Assembly (NCBI RefSeq): GCF_021018895.1 | Contig: NC_079373.1 | Coordinates: 27,096,376 to 27,160,375 of the forward strand | DNA from: Seriola aureovittata | Taxonomy: Eukaryota; Chordata; Actinopteri; Carangiformes; Carangidae | Reading direction: 5' to 3' | DNA: 64,000 bases | Shown: piece after piece, positions 1 to 33,663 of the stretch | How positions within the stretch are numbered: position 1 is the stretch's first letter | Layout of the letters: every line of letters begins with the position of its first letter | The notes under the pieces: model-generated | Seen by the model: only the letters and a program-made list of their open reading frames with translations | Told to the model about the DNA's origin: nothing | Database searches by the model: none | Position numbers and translations under genes: made by a program

Positions 1-509
1 GGGAGGGGGAGACAGTGTGCACTGTAAGTGTCTGAAGATTCACCTGAGATCAGGAAGTTAAACATGGAGGAATCCTGCAGGAGCTGAGAGACGGAGCAGA
101 GCAGCAGCTGAATCTGAATCTGTGTCATTATCTGTAATTAATGAATAATGAAATACGAGGCTCAGTAATGAAGAAGGATTCAACGCTGTGAAGGAAGCTG
201 TGTGTCAGAAAACTGATCCAAACTGTTTCACCATGAGACAAGTGATGAAGACCATGTGATGAATCAAAACACCAGGAAGGAAAAACGACAGATTAAGATG
301 AAACAAGGAAAAGATGAGTTAGGAAAGACGATGTGACGATGAGGATAAATAGAGATGAGACTGGAGAAGACAATCAAATGAAATGAAGCATCGGATGATA
401 ACAGTAGAAAAATGAAAATCCTAGTGGACGATTAAAGTAAAAGATTAGTAATAACAAGGTGAGAAAAGGAGAAACGCGACAATGGGATTCAATTCTTATG
501 TAATTATAT

Positions 510-985
510 GTATTAAAGCTCCTCCAGTGTAAAGGTCTGTGTCCATGTGTAGTGTGATTATAGATCAGCTCTAGCTTCTATATTAATACTGTGAAAGTAT
601 CAAAGCCTCAGTCCACAGAGAAATGCACACAGCCTGTATTCAGAAACTGAGCCTTAAAACCAGCCGTCAGGACTTCTGGAACTTTGTGATGTCACAACAA
701 AGCAGTCACCAAGCCCCGCCCACCTGGACCCACCATCCAAACCTTGCAGGATTTGGTTTCTATGAGTGTTTTTACCTGAAATCTGCTATATTTTTATTGG
801 ATCAGTCAGAAATCAGTCAGCCAATCAGAAGAGAGGCTCAGAGCCTCCTCTCTTCTGATTGGCTGACTGACCTGTTGTTACTAGAGCTGCAGAGAGAAGC
901 CTGAGAGAGGAGATGTAGATCTACACTGAGATGGCTTTTATATCTTCTGATGGATCAACACTTCAAATAAAACACAGAAGAAGAA
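510..985. repeat. Dispersed fold-back repeat, copy A
   Basis: About 475 bp, nearly identical to 6396-6880. It contains an inverted pair at about 814-870 whose arms of about 26 bp include CCAATCAGAAGAGAGGCTC, with a 3-bp bulge. A 93-codon frame runs through it but I regard it as non-coding. A segment at 998-1063 repeats part of it in inverted orientation. Confidence 0.8.
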
Positions 986-997
986 AAATATATAACA

Positions 998-1063
998 TGC
1001 TTTGTTGTGACATCACAAAGTTCCAGAAGTCCTGGCGGCTGGTTTTAAGGCTCAGCTTGGATT
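998..1063. repeat. Inverted partial copy of the fold-back repeat
   Basis: This stretch is the reverse complement of about 640-697 of copy A. It places homologous sequence head to head within 400 bp and could form a long hairpin. Confidence 0.75.
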
Positions 1064-2408
1064 GATGGATGGAACATATGGAGCTTTAAAAACTGAAGTT
1101 TTGATTAAACACGAGAAAATTTGAAGTTAAAGATTCATTAGAAGAAGACAGTAGAAAATGGTGAAACTAAATCAGAGTTAAGAAACAGAACAAAACAACG
1201 AGTAAAGATGAAGTGAGGTCATGAATCCTGAGACTACAGAGTTTGTAGAAAGGCTGAGTCACTGTATTGATCAGGGTCTCAAGCCCCCACAGAATATGTT
1301 GATTCTGTTCTGTGGAGCAGTGAGAGGATCATTAATTAACCCGATCAACTGATCAGCGTGTTGTTTGTTGTTATGGAGACGGACGCTGTGTCTCGTGTTG
1401 TTTCTGAGCTGACCGTCTCTCTGCTGTTTGACTCACATCTCTTCGTCTTCTCAGCAACTTCTGTCGGAGGTGTTTGATTTAAAGAGAACGGGCGGTTCGA
1501 GGGGGGAAACCTCTTGACTCGACCCTGAGCTGCACAGACAGGTTGATATCAGGGAGGAAAATGTGGATGACAGGAACTTCTCCTCCAGCAGAGAAGCTGT
1601 CAGACGGCAGACAGAGAGTGGGAGAGATGAAGGCTGGAGGGGAGTCGGATGAGACATGAGACGCAGAACAACAGGAAACATGAAACGGAGGCAGAGAAGA
1701 CGACGTCAGATGAGATGAGACCGAATGAGATGAAGAGAGAAAATCATTTGTTTACATGATGACAGGAAACAAGTGGGTGGATGTTTGAAGGTGAAAATAA
1801 AGTTTTCGTCCAAATGTGAAAAGAAAATTTCAAGTGGCTATTTGTAAGTTTTGTCTGCCGGGGGCAGGTGGCGTCGATCGTCACTTCACAACAGCCTCAG
1901 CCAATCGTTGTGTTTCCCAGACCAGAGGCCGCTTTTGGAAAGTGACGAGACGGGCCGGGGCTAGCTGGTTAGCATGCTAACTTGTGTTTGTGTCCACCTC
2001 TGGAGACAGCTGCTGGTGAGTGAAGGCAGGAAGTAAACAGATGCTAATGCTAACGTTAGCTATGTAGCAATAACAAAACGTACAAATAGGAGATCAGGCG
2101 TGTTGAGTCATTGATCCAGTTTAAAACATACTCGTATAAAGCAGCTTTTATTTCTTGATTTCAAGGCTTTTATCCTCGGTTTCTACTTTTGGTTTTATTT
2201 TCTTTTGTCTGATTAATTGATTTGATTGTTTTAACACATGTATTTGTAAATCTCCCTGTTCGACTGACACTCTGCTTTCTTTCTTCTCTGTCTTTTATTG
2301 CTTTGTTTTGTTTTGATGATTGTGATTTGTAACTGTGTTTTTGAAAACTGTTGTATAAATAAAGTTTTCATTATTATTATTATTATTATTAAATAGCTCC
2401 TATAAAGG

Positions 2409-2531
2409 ACAGGACTTCTGGAACTTTGTGATGTCACAACAAGCAGTCACCAAGCCCCGCCCACATGGACCCACCATCCAAACCTTGCAGGAATTGGTTT
2501 CTCTGAGTGTTTTTACCTGAAATCTGCTCAA
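2409..2531. repeat. Partial copy of the fold-back repeat
   Basis: This stretch matches the middle of copies A and B, from the CAGGACTTCTGGAACTTTG segment to CCTGAAATCTGC, and then diverges. Confidence 0.75.
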
Positions 2532-2726
2532 ACTGGCAACCTTCAACCCTACTGCAGGATACATTAGCACCTACTAGCATATCACACTTGAACTTTGGGG
2601 GTCAGGTTGCATTGTGGGTAATGTAGGCACCAGGTTTTGATTCATTTGCTACAAAACGCATAATGACTTGACCGCCAGCAGGGAGGGACTTTCTAATCAT
2701 TAGTCCCATCACATCATGGGTAGTTT

Positions 2727-2728
<2 letters not shown>

Positions 2729-2801
<73 letters not shown>
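2729..2801. repeat. (GT)n next to the chrna7 exon 2 donor
   Basis: This tract is (AC)n in the minus-strand transcript and starts 7 nt after the donor. Confidence 0.95.
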
Positions 2802-2803
<2 letters not shown>

Positions 2804-2808
2804 CTCAC

Positions 2809-6023
<3,215 letters not shown>

Positions 6024-6088
6024 CCTCAGCAGCCGCGAGTCACAGAGGAGAGAGACCGACTGGAGTTCCTCCTGAAGCAGCGGAAAAC

Positions 6089-6091
<3 letters not shown>

Positions 6092-6126
<35 letters not shown>

Positions 6127-6211
6127 AGGATGAATGGAGGGGGAGAAGGGGGGAAGAGAATGCTCCTCCCCCCAAAAACATCCAGAGAAGAAGATTCGTC
6201 AGCTGCAGATT

Positions 6212-6263
<52 letters not shown>
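6092..6263. repeat. Two (GA)n tracts upstream of chrna7
   Basis: The tracts are at about 6092-6123 and 6215-6263. On the minus strand they are (CU)n and lie in the proximal upstream or leader region. Confidence 0.85.
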
Positions 6264-6265
<2 letters not shown>

Positions 6266-6395
6266 CTGCTCTAAAGGCTGGATGGCTTACTTGATGATTT
6301 ATTGGATGTTTTTAGGTTTTTAAGCTCATCACTGATAACAAGCATTTTTACATTGAAGCTGTTCAAAACCTGAATCTGGATCTGCAACAAAAGTG

Positions 6396-6880
6396 AAGTA
6401 TTAAGCTCCTCCAGTGTAAAGGTCTGTGTCCATGTGTAGTGTGATTATAGATTATAGATCAGCTCTAGCTTCTATATTAATACTGTGAAAGTATCAAAGC
6501 CTCAGTCCACAGAGAAATGCACACAGCCTGTATTCAGAAACTGAGCCTTAAAACCAGCCGTCAGGACTTCTGGAACTTTGTGATGTCACAACAAAGCAGT
6601 CACCAAGCCCCGCCCACCTGGACCCACCATCCAAACCTTGCAGGATTTGGTTTCTCTGAGTGTTTTTACCTGAAATCTGCTTTATTTTTATTGGACCACT
6701 CAAAAAACAGTCAGCCAATCAGAAGAGAGGCTCAGAGCCTCCTCTCTTCTGATTGGCTCACTGACCTGTTGTTACTAGAGCTGCAGAGAGAAGCCTGAGA
6801 GAGGAGATGTGAAACTACACTGAGATGGTTTTTATATCTTCTAATGGATCAACACTTCAAATAAAACACAGAAGAAGAAG
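6396..6880. repeat. Dispersed fold-back repeat, copy B
   Basis: Near-identical to copy A along its whole length, including the palindrome at about 6708-6763 and an AATAAAACACAGAAG end. It sits a few hundred bases upstream of chrna7 exon 1. Confidence 0.8.
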
Positions 6881-6889
6881 AAACATTTC

Positions 6890-7378
6890 TCTGTTTGTTT
6901 CAGAACGACTGAACGAGTAGAAAACAGTGATTAGATGATAAATGTTTCCTCTGGTCCAGATGAACTGTGACAATATTTAGATTGAATATAATTATCATTT
7001 CAACACCATTAAATGATTCTGTTTTCATGTGAAACTCTGAACAACAGATAGATACTAACATCAGATGAGAAACATTCACTCACTTGATGGATATTTGCTT
7101 TTGAATGTAATTCCTGTACTAAAGAACAAGCGTCTGAATTTGTCACCGCAGGTTTGAATTACTGAATTACAGATCACAACAGGAAGCGTCCTCGCCGTCG
7201 CCGCGTGTCGCTGCGTGTTCAGGTTCAGCAGAAGTTTTTCACACATGAACAAACCGAACTCCCTCAGGGACAAACAGCCTCCGGTCAGTCAACACCTTCA
7301 CATCCCCATTCACACTGTTCTGCTGACTGCACCGGCAAGAACCCGAGGACACGAGACCTGCTGGGCCTCCTGATCAAC

Positions 7379-7446
<68 letters not shown>

Positions 7447-7481
7447 ACACACACACACAGACACACACACACACACACACA

Positions 7482-7526
<45 letters not shown>

Positions 7527-10170
7527 ACACACACACACACACACACAGAGACACACACACACACACACACACACGGCCTCCAACAATCCCCCAACACCTC
7601 CCCACAGATAGAAATCTGAGCATGTGTGATCTGATGTTTCCCAGAACATTTTGTCCTCAGCAGAGACGCTTTTCTCTTCAGACAAACACAAGTGTTGCTC
7701 CGACGTCTTTACAAATCTCTCTGCTTAATATTTAAATGTGAAAATCTTCTGAAGCTTGTTTTGGACATTTCTTTTTTTACCATCTGAGAGAGGAGTTTCC
7801 TCCGAGCAGTCGGTCTGCAGAGACTCAGGACGGGACGTTACTGAAGTCGACACAATGGCAGCTGCTAACAAGAATAAAACCGACAGTGATGCTTCGTCAA
7901 GCTGCAGCTGGAAACCGCAGGAGTCGTTAATGTTAAACGCACAGTCTGTAACTTCTTCTTCTAGGCGTCGCTCAAACGAAACAATAAGAAAAGGCGGCGT
8001 TGGGTGACGTCGTGAAACAGCGCGGGATCATGGGAGTTCAGTGTCTGTGTTTCAGGTGAATGAAGCAGCTTCACAGTTAAAGTCAGAGTCTGAGCGACGT
8101 TGTACGGAGGACAGAGACTCAGGGAAGAGTCCGAGCTGAGGTTGATGCTAACCTTTGTTCTGACTGTTTCTCTGATCGCTCATGAACCAGACGTTCAGCA
8201 GGTTTTTACCTGCAGCTGAATCATCCTCAGAGGTTTCCTCCTCTCCACAACAAACACACCTGGAGATTAAACCAGGAGAAACTCTGAATAAAACAGTTTC
8301 ACTTTAAATAAACGCTCTTCGGCGGACGCAGGACAGGAAGTCTCTCCGGGCAACGCGACCACCTACTACTGTGTCCTAAAGCGAACCAAAGTGTTGAAAA
8401 TAATACGTCAACAAAATCACAAAGTCAAGAACTTCGACACCGTCGGACAGAAACGCTCGATGCTAACCCAGGTAGCAAAAAGGGTCCGGCCCATATACTC
8501 GCACATCTGGGCAGATTGCAGCTGTTATCTTCTGGTAATGACTCAGTGCAGATGTGGAAGCAGCATCTTACAATCGTGCTGTATATGGGCCAGACTCGGG
8601 CCGTGGGACCGGGCGTACACTGGGCCAGAAGCAAACAAGCATGTGGCTGAGGGACGACACCGCTTCTTCTTCTCCCTCTCCGTCTGCTGCACCTCCTTCA
8701 TGTTTCACCGCCGCTCTGAATCTACAGCAATTAGAGGTGTTGACGTTCACTCGTTTCTCATCGTCTCTGCCAGAATATTTCAGAGAGCTCGGTGACTTCC
8801 TGTGTGAGTCTCAGGTGAGTGACAGCAGAGCGAGGAACAGGCTGCAGCTCCGGCGAGGACTCGCTCGACTCTGGAGGAAGGAAACGAGGATAAAAAACAA
8901 CAAACTTCCTTCACGCTTCATGTGATGAATTCTGTCCTCAGCTCTGTGGAAAGTTGTTTTTCACACCAGACAGGAAGTGAAACGGCTTCTTCTATTTTTA
9001 GCTGCAGAAGATGCTGGAAGTGACTTAAAGAAAAACTCTTACTCTCCTTAGACGTGTTGAAGTTTCCCCTCGCATTCAGAGTCTGTGGATGAAAACCGAA
9101 AACCATCGGCGTCTTCCTCGCCAAGGTCAGAAGGTCACGACGTCACTCACTGGGTAAAAACTTTGAATAAACAAGTAAATTTGAGCTGAATCCCCGGAGT
9201 GAGAGCTTTCCTCTGCTCCGCTGAGCATGATATAAACTCATGATTAATTTGCTAATTAGAGCTGAATAATGAGATCGTTTTCTTAATGAGCGTCTCCATT
9301 AGAGACATTACTGATAATCAGCGGGCGGCTCACAGAGCGAGGAACTCAGCTGCTGCAGATCCTGTAAAAACAACAACACACAGTCGTCACTGAGGATATC
9401 ATGAGGTGCGACTGTGTGTTTACCTGATGGCAGTAATACTGTCATGTGCACGGCGTCCAGAGACAGATGGGTTTAATTCTCAGGATGTTTCCCAGCATCC
9501 TCTGCTCCCGCTCTGCAGTTTACTGCCAGCGCAGCCCACAGCGGTAATGAGACACAAACAGAAACATGAAAGCTGAGCGTCTGCAAGTTTCAGCAACTCA
9601 AAGCTCCAGAAAATCCTGTTAATAAAAGGAGACGGAACAAAAGCTGATGAAGTAAAACAACAAACTGAAGATATTTTACACCTGGTGGGAAAAACAGACA
9701 GGAAGTCAAACATCTGTAACTGGAGTGAAAGTCCAGATCAACAAGCCTGAGCAGCAGCAGCACGTTCACGTCCAACAGAGGAAACATGGAGGAACCCTGA
9801 GCCTGCACCGCCACCTGGTGGAGGAGCAGAGAACTGCACCGCTCCGTCACGGCTGCAGAAGTGAAACACAGTCCCACACAGATGTGGATTAATCCTGAAA
9901 CTATATCTCTGCTGTGTTTCTCAGCAGGAGCCAATGAGCTGAGAGACGAACACGTCGGTTTGGGGGCGACACGTGGTGATTCCTCGACAATAAGAAAAAT
10001 TAAAGTAAAACCAGCCGTGAACATGTGACTCTTGTTCTACACTACATTTCCCAGAAGGCCTTTCAGCATCTCTCGCAGATCCAAACCTCCTACAAACAGC
10101 TGATTCTTATTCTACAACTTAAACATCAACAATAACATTAACAATAATTTCTTTTAATCCAATTACATGT
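6890..10170. other. Intergenic DNA between chrna7 and spg11
   Basis: I see no gene here. It holds a long (CA)n tract and, at about 8487-8592, an inverted pair ending in GGCCCATATA and TATATGGGCC about 80 bp apart, possibly a small element. Short reading frames lack any recognised similarity. Confidence 0.5.
7381..7574. repeat. (CA)n microsatellite with CAGACA interruptions
   Basis: About 190 bp, intergenic between chrna7 and spg11. Confidence 0.95.
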
Positions 10171-10172
10171 AC

Positions 10173-10256
10173 AGGTGAGGTGAGGTGAGGTGAGGTGAGG
10201 GGAGGTGAGGTGAGGTGATGTGAAGTGAGGGGAGGGGAGGGGAGGGGAGGGGAGGT
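10173..10256. repeat. GGTGA/GGGGA pentamer microsatellite
   Basis: GGTGA units pass into GGGGA units, giving at least five GGGG runs with 1-nt loops. It lies about 430 bp beyond the spg11 stop codon. Confidence 0.85.
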
Positions 10257-10514
10257 CATGTCGGACAGGTAAGTAAACACAGCGACACAGAGACCTGTCC
10301 AGACGCAGATACTGATGCAGAAGAGTTTAGAAAGTGTCTTTAATGCAGATCATCACAGTGTTTAAATTAAATTAAATCATATTATAAAGATATTTGCAGC
10401 TGTTCACACTGTGACTGTAACATCTGTTCCAAACATCTGGTTTCATTCTCTTCTTCATTTGTTAATAGAAACTTATTCTGCTCAGTGACTCAGTGAGAAA
10501 AACATTAGAATAAA

Positions 10515-10520
10515 TTTAAT
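10515..10520 (-). other. spg11: Possible spg11 polyadenylation signal (ATTAAA)
   Basis: On the minus strand an ATTAAA lies about 165 nt after the spg11 stop at 10685-10687. A second ATTAAA lies at 10339-10344. No AATAAA was seen on that strand between 10320 and 10685. Confidence 0.35.
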
Positions 10521-10684
10521 GGATTCATTATTATTTATCAGTCATTAATCTCCACAGAAGATAAGTCAGAAATAAAGCAGAAGTTTTTCTTGATTCTTTT
10601 CTTTTACAAATAACTTTAGTACATCAACAGTTTCCTGGTTATTTGTCAACTGGTTCTTCATTCACAGTCAGGTAAACCAGTCAG

Positions 10685-29606
<18,922 letters not shown>

Positions 29607-29787
29607 CTTCACGCGCTGAACGGTCAGTTTGTTAAACAGCCTGGGGGGGTGCGGGGGGGGGGGGGGGTGCAGGGGGGGCTGCAGGGGGTGAGGTGAGTTC
29701 AGCGACAGGAGCGACGACACCTGAACATGGATGTATCATGAGACCACCAGACTACTTCGGACATTTCTTCCTGTAAACAGCAGCTCG

Positions 29788-29811
29788 GTCACGTGTCACG
29801 TGTCACGTGTC
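29788..29811. promoter_or_regulatory. Three tandem CACGTG E-boxes of CLEAR type upstream of spg11
   Basis: CACGTG occurs at 29790-29795, 29797-29802 and 29804-29809, exactly 7 bp apart, each in a TCACGTGT context. They sit about 180-205 bp upstream of the chosen spg11 start codon. TFEB and TFE3 bind the CLEAR motif GTCACGTGAC in lysosomal gene promoters, so this array fits a lysosome-reformation gene. USF and MYC/MAX also bind CACGTG. Confidence 0.55.
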
Positions 29812-31450
29812 CTCCTGTCAGCTGACTGAAGCTGACCAATAGGAAAACGGTAGGGAAACACTAGAAACAAGTCAACTCAATCGAATGACGATGTTGGTTT
29901 ACTGATCACCAACTCCAAAAGGTAAATCACATAAAAATGAAATTCATGAGAAATTGAATTGAGTTAAATAGGAATTTTAGAGTAATTTTTTAGTGTTATT
30001 TTCATATTTATGTTTTTATAAGTTTTATAAATCTTTTCTTTTTTGTATTTGGTTAATGTGATTATCTGACTCTGTGCTGTTGTCCATAATAACGCTGTTA
30101 CAGCATTAAAATAAAATAAATAAAAACCCTCAAAGTTGTGAAAACTGAATTTTTTAACAAAACTGATTTAATTTTATTTTGTAAATGTATTCTTTCATTT
30201 ATTTACTTGTATTGTTTTGCATGATTCTGCATTTTTACAGGGTAAATGCAATTGCTGAATATAATATGTTTTTATTTTCATTGGTAACAATTTACAGAAT
30301 ACAACAACACCAGTAACATAAAACAAACTAAATAAAACAGTTAAAAAATCTAGATGAATAAGACTATATTTGCTAATAAATAAGACAAAAATAAATAAAA
30401 CATTAAAAAAATAACATAACATTTTCAAATAGCTATGTTCTTTTTATTTTGAGCTGCTATGGAGCAACATGTGAGGCTACATGGGAAAGTGGTCTCACAC
30501 TTTGACACCACTGTATATAAACTAACCCGATACTGAGAGGTGTTCCTAATATTTTGTCCATCCCATTTATTGGAATCAGATTTGACAAAATTAGGCTCAA
30601 AATCATTTTGAGCTTATAAAGTAATGTTTATAAATAATTCCAATATTTGTAGTTGTAAATCAAACTTTGTAAACCTGGAAAATAAATCTGCATGAGAAAT
30701 TCAAGTTTGTGCATGTGAAAGAATATTGTGCTTGTGACAAAGAGATTTGTATTTGTTGAGACTGTGTGAATAAAACTGAACTAATGATCAGTGGTGAGGT
30801 TCAACAGAGACACAGAGAAAGAAGAAAAGCTTTGTGGACGTCTGTGTTCACAGATAAAGAGCAGAAAACCAAATCTCTTCAACACAAGTGCAATTGTTTC
30901 ACATACGCAAACTTGCATTTCTCCTGCAGATTTATTTTACAGGTTTACAAAGTTTGATTTACAACTTCAGACACTGGAATTTATTTGTGAACATCACTTT
31001 ATAAGATCAAAATCATTTTGACTCTAATTTGAACCGAGGTACAGAAACAGTTACAGACACAACAGTTTTGTTTTCAGAAACATCTGCTCACTAATACACA
31101 TCTCTCAGCAGAAAACAGGCTGTTACACCTTACAATTACCTGGTAGTTTACTGTTTGTAGAGCTTCGGTCAGTGAAGTGATAAACAGCTGTTACTGAGTA
31201 GCTCCTCATTACTCCATCACTATATCACAATAAGTTCCTGAACAAATCAGACACAGCAAGTTTCCAAACAAGTATTTTAATTGTAATATTCAAGCCAAAT
31301 ATTAATAATCACATCCATGTTTTCTGATGCATCCGATATGACGACAACTTAAATGTAGTAAACAGAATATAATTTTAACTCATCTTAAATGTTTAACTAT
31401 GATCTGTGCGGAAATACAATTACACAAAATACAAACTGTTTTTATCAGAC
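29812..31450. other. Intergenic DNA between spg11 and ciao2a
   Basis: AT-rich sequence with no coding region I can support. Confidence 0.5.
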
Positions 31451-31454
31451 TTAC

Positions 31455-31479
31455 CTTTTCTTGCCGAGGTGGATTCTGC
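31455..31479 (-). other. Candidate 25-nt microexon upstream of spg11
   Basis: A 25-nt segment is flanked by a strong acceptor (pyrimidine-rich, TTTTCACAG) and a near-perfect donor (GTAAGTCTG) on the minus strand. With the segment at 31711-31774 before it and the open frame starting at 29640 after it, all phases agree and the reading stays open into spg11 exon 1. It may be a 5' leader exon, an N-terminal extension, or chance. Confidence 0.35.
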
Positions 31480-31710
31480 CTGTGAAAACACACGGGAAAA
31501 ATAAGGACATGTTGAGCAGCTCCACATCTTATTTTTTACAGTAAATAATGAAAACACTGATCGGCCTCCACCAGGCGGCTAACACTGGCCCAGTCTGCAG
31601 AGCCCGAGTTCAGTCCAAGAAGACAGCTGAGAGATAATCAGAGAGCAGTGTGTGTAAATATAGATCTGATATTGATTAGAGGAAACAGTGATATCTGAAG
31701 TGAATCTCAC

Positions 31711-31774
31711 CTCTGGAGACTCTCCTTCCCAGGACAGGAGGTGTTCTCCCCCCGTCGCTGCCTTGAACTGTCAC
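31711..31774 (-). other. Candidate exon upstream of the microexon
   Basis: This segment ends at a good donor (CCAGAG then GTGAGATTC). A possible acceptor at 31775 is pyrimidine-poor, so it could instead be a first exon extending further. Read in phase with the microexon it gives GGRTPPVLGRRVSRGRIHLG, a sequence I do not recognise. It ends about 17 bp from the terminal inverted repeat of a Harbinger element. Confidence 0.3.
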
Positions 31775-32385
31775 CTGGGCTGCCTCTCCTGGGCCCTCGT
31801 TTATCAAACGAGCGTACGGCAGAAAACCGTGCGTACGACCGTTTCCACGCAAGCTTCGGCATTTATCAATTTGGACGTGAGCGGACGCTACGATCAGATC
31901 TCACGTCAGGTCTGAGCTCGTGTACGCAAATGTGGATTTGCGGTGCAGCAGCAAAATCTGTCTGAGTCTGAAAACAGAACAGATCAAAACGGATTCTTAA
32001 AACGAATAAAACAAGATAAAAAAAATTTGAATTTTAAAAAAGCCCACGTTTTTTACTGATACCACTTTTTTGTACAATAAAACAATATGATAGACTAAAT
32101 AGCCTAACATGACATGTAAGTATTGCACATTAAAATTTGAAATAATAATAAATACAAGCAGAAATGTGTGTTTGCAAATTAACTCATGGCAAAATTGTGT
32201 AATTGTTTTTTTTTTTTCCGATGGGTGTGACACAACTGGAACAACAATTAAAAGCACTTAGTGAGATAATCATTGTTGCACTGTGGTTGGTCAGATGTTT
32301 ACTCACTCCCTTATTTAAACAGATGCTTTGACAGTTATCAAATCATAACGATCAGATTTACTCGTTTTGGAGGAACAATACGCGC

Positions 32386-32595
32386 GTGTCAGACGTGAGC
32401 GCGTGTTCAGAGACCGCAGATCTCCAGATTGCTGGGTTTCCAAATTTGGTTGGAGCAATTGATTTCACTCATGTGCGTCTGAAGGCACCATCCATGAATG
32501 ATTACGCATTCATCAATCGCAAAAACTACCACTCTATAAATGTACAGGTGATTTGTGATGCCAAGCTATCTCTTTTAAACGTGGTGGGCAGGTGA
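32386..32595 (+). pseudogene. Harbinger transposase fragment (HARBI1-like nuclease)
   Basis: The reading frame contains FPNLVGAIDFTHVRLKAPS and INRKNYHSINVQVICDAKLS, typical of the Harbinger DDE nuclease around its first catalytic Asp (the D of GAID). It stops shortly after, at VVGR, and lacks the remaining catalytic residues. An N-terminal remnant resembling RRERVFRDR lies just upstream in another frame, so the gene is broken and deleted. Confidence 0.85.
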
Positions 32596-32773
32596 CCGGG
32601 ACACACCGTGTTGGCGCGCGGCTGCAGGAGGCGGCAGCGGTTTTATGAGCTCCTGTGATCCCACTCTTCAGACCGCCAAAAAGCACATCCTTATTTTGCG
32701 CCACCTCGGATGTCAGGATGTCGATCTTCATCTCTGAAAAGTTTCGTTTTTTGCCAGTAACTCTTCTCTCCAT
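32534..32773 (-). pseudogene. Harbinger Myb/SANT-like protein fragment
   Basis: The start of the frame, GKKRNFSEMKIDILTSEVAQ followed by KDVLFGGLKSGITG, matches the N-terminal Myb/SANT-like DNA-binding region of the accessory protein encoded by Harbinger elements. Similarity ends after about 45 residues and the rest is unrelated, consistent with an internal deletion. It lies opposite and overlapping the end of the transposase fragment. Confidence 0.75.
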
Positions 32774-33615
32774 GTTTGACCTTAGTGGGCGGGGCCTCTG
32801 AACCAGGAATATTTAAGGGCGTAACATGTTAATGACGATCGAATTCAGCCGCCGCATTTATCAAGACCCGATCATTCGTACGCTGGGATTGGTCAGATAC
32901 GAATGTTTCATGAATCACACGTGGATCCTATCGTACGAACAATTCTGCGCTCAGATCTGCGCCTGTTTTCACGCAAGATTGATAAATGAGGGCCAATGTC
33001 AAGTCAAATGTCCGAGACATCGCTCTGACCTCATATCCGGATAAACAGGCAGGTGTGTCAATGACGCGGTAGCCACGCCCCAAAGCCACTCTGCTTTAAC
33101 GTCTATTTTCTTTTAAATAAGATCATAATTTGAAAAATGAACATCAAGAAAAAACTTGAAACTAGCGAGTCAGACCATAAACACGAAACGTTTACTGAGG
33201 TAACAAATCAAGTGACAGGTAGGGTCATTTCCCCATAGACTTAAATACAATCGGACTTCTTTCTGCAACGAGTGGAGTCACCATGATGGTACTTCCGTAT
33301 TGGCTTCATTTTCCAGACCCGGCGTTGACGTCCATTTTTATTTACAGTCTATGATCACATAGCTATTTTTAAAATTATGTCAAGATAGTTAATCGATAGC
33401 TTTTCCCTGAAACCAAAACAGGAAGTGAAATCCACACGGAGCCGCTCATTGGCTGCGATGAAACGCCGCTGATCTGTACACGGTCGCACAGACCGGGCGG
33501 ATGTTGCTGTTGCTGCACGCGGAGGTAGAGATCTGCGGAAGTCCCGCGCGCTGCTGTCCGGACACGGCGCGTCTGTTTTTCCTGTCAAAGTCACCAACAT
33601 CTCGTCTCTGTTAAT

Positions 33616-33663
33616 ATGGCGTTTTGCCCAAAATGGAAACAGCCTTCAGCCTTGTATCGTTAA
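33616..33663 (+). other. Short upstream ORF overlapping the ciao2a start
   Basis: The ATG at 33616, followed by G at +4, opens a 15-codon frame that ends at a TAA at 33661-33663, past the main ATG at 33633 and in another frame. If the transcript begins upstream of it, scanning ribosomes would meet it first. Confidence 0.4.

Larger units (their letters stand above)
31792..32994. mobile_element. Internally deleted PIF/Harbinger element
   Basis: The left end GGCCCTCGTTTATCAA and the right end, read in reverse as GGCCCTCATTTATCAA, form 16-bp terminal inverted repeats with one mismatch. Inside are remnants of both Harbinger genes on opposite strands: a transposase piece (plus strand) and a Myb/SANT-like piece (minus strand). 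At about 1.2 kb it is far shorter than an autonomous copy. I saw no clear 3-bp target duplication. Confidence 0.85.

Noticed and set aside
623..904. 93-codon frame, also at 6517-6798
   Set aside because: It lies in a dispersed repeat and includes a palindrome. Its conservation follows from the copies being recent, and it matches no known protein.
7285..7735. Long Cys-Val or His-Thr reading frames, here and at every (CA)n tract
   Set aside because: They are translations of (CA/GT)n repeats, open in several frames at once, with no other protein similarity.
29607..29720. GTG-initiated N-terminal extension of spatacsin
   Set aside because: It relies on a non-ATG start through a poly-G tract; the ATG at 29606 is simpler, though a spliced extension remains possible.
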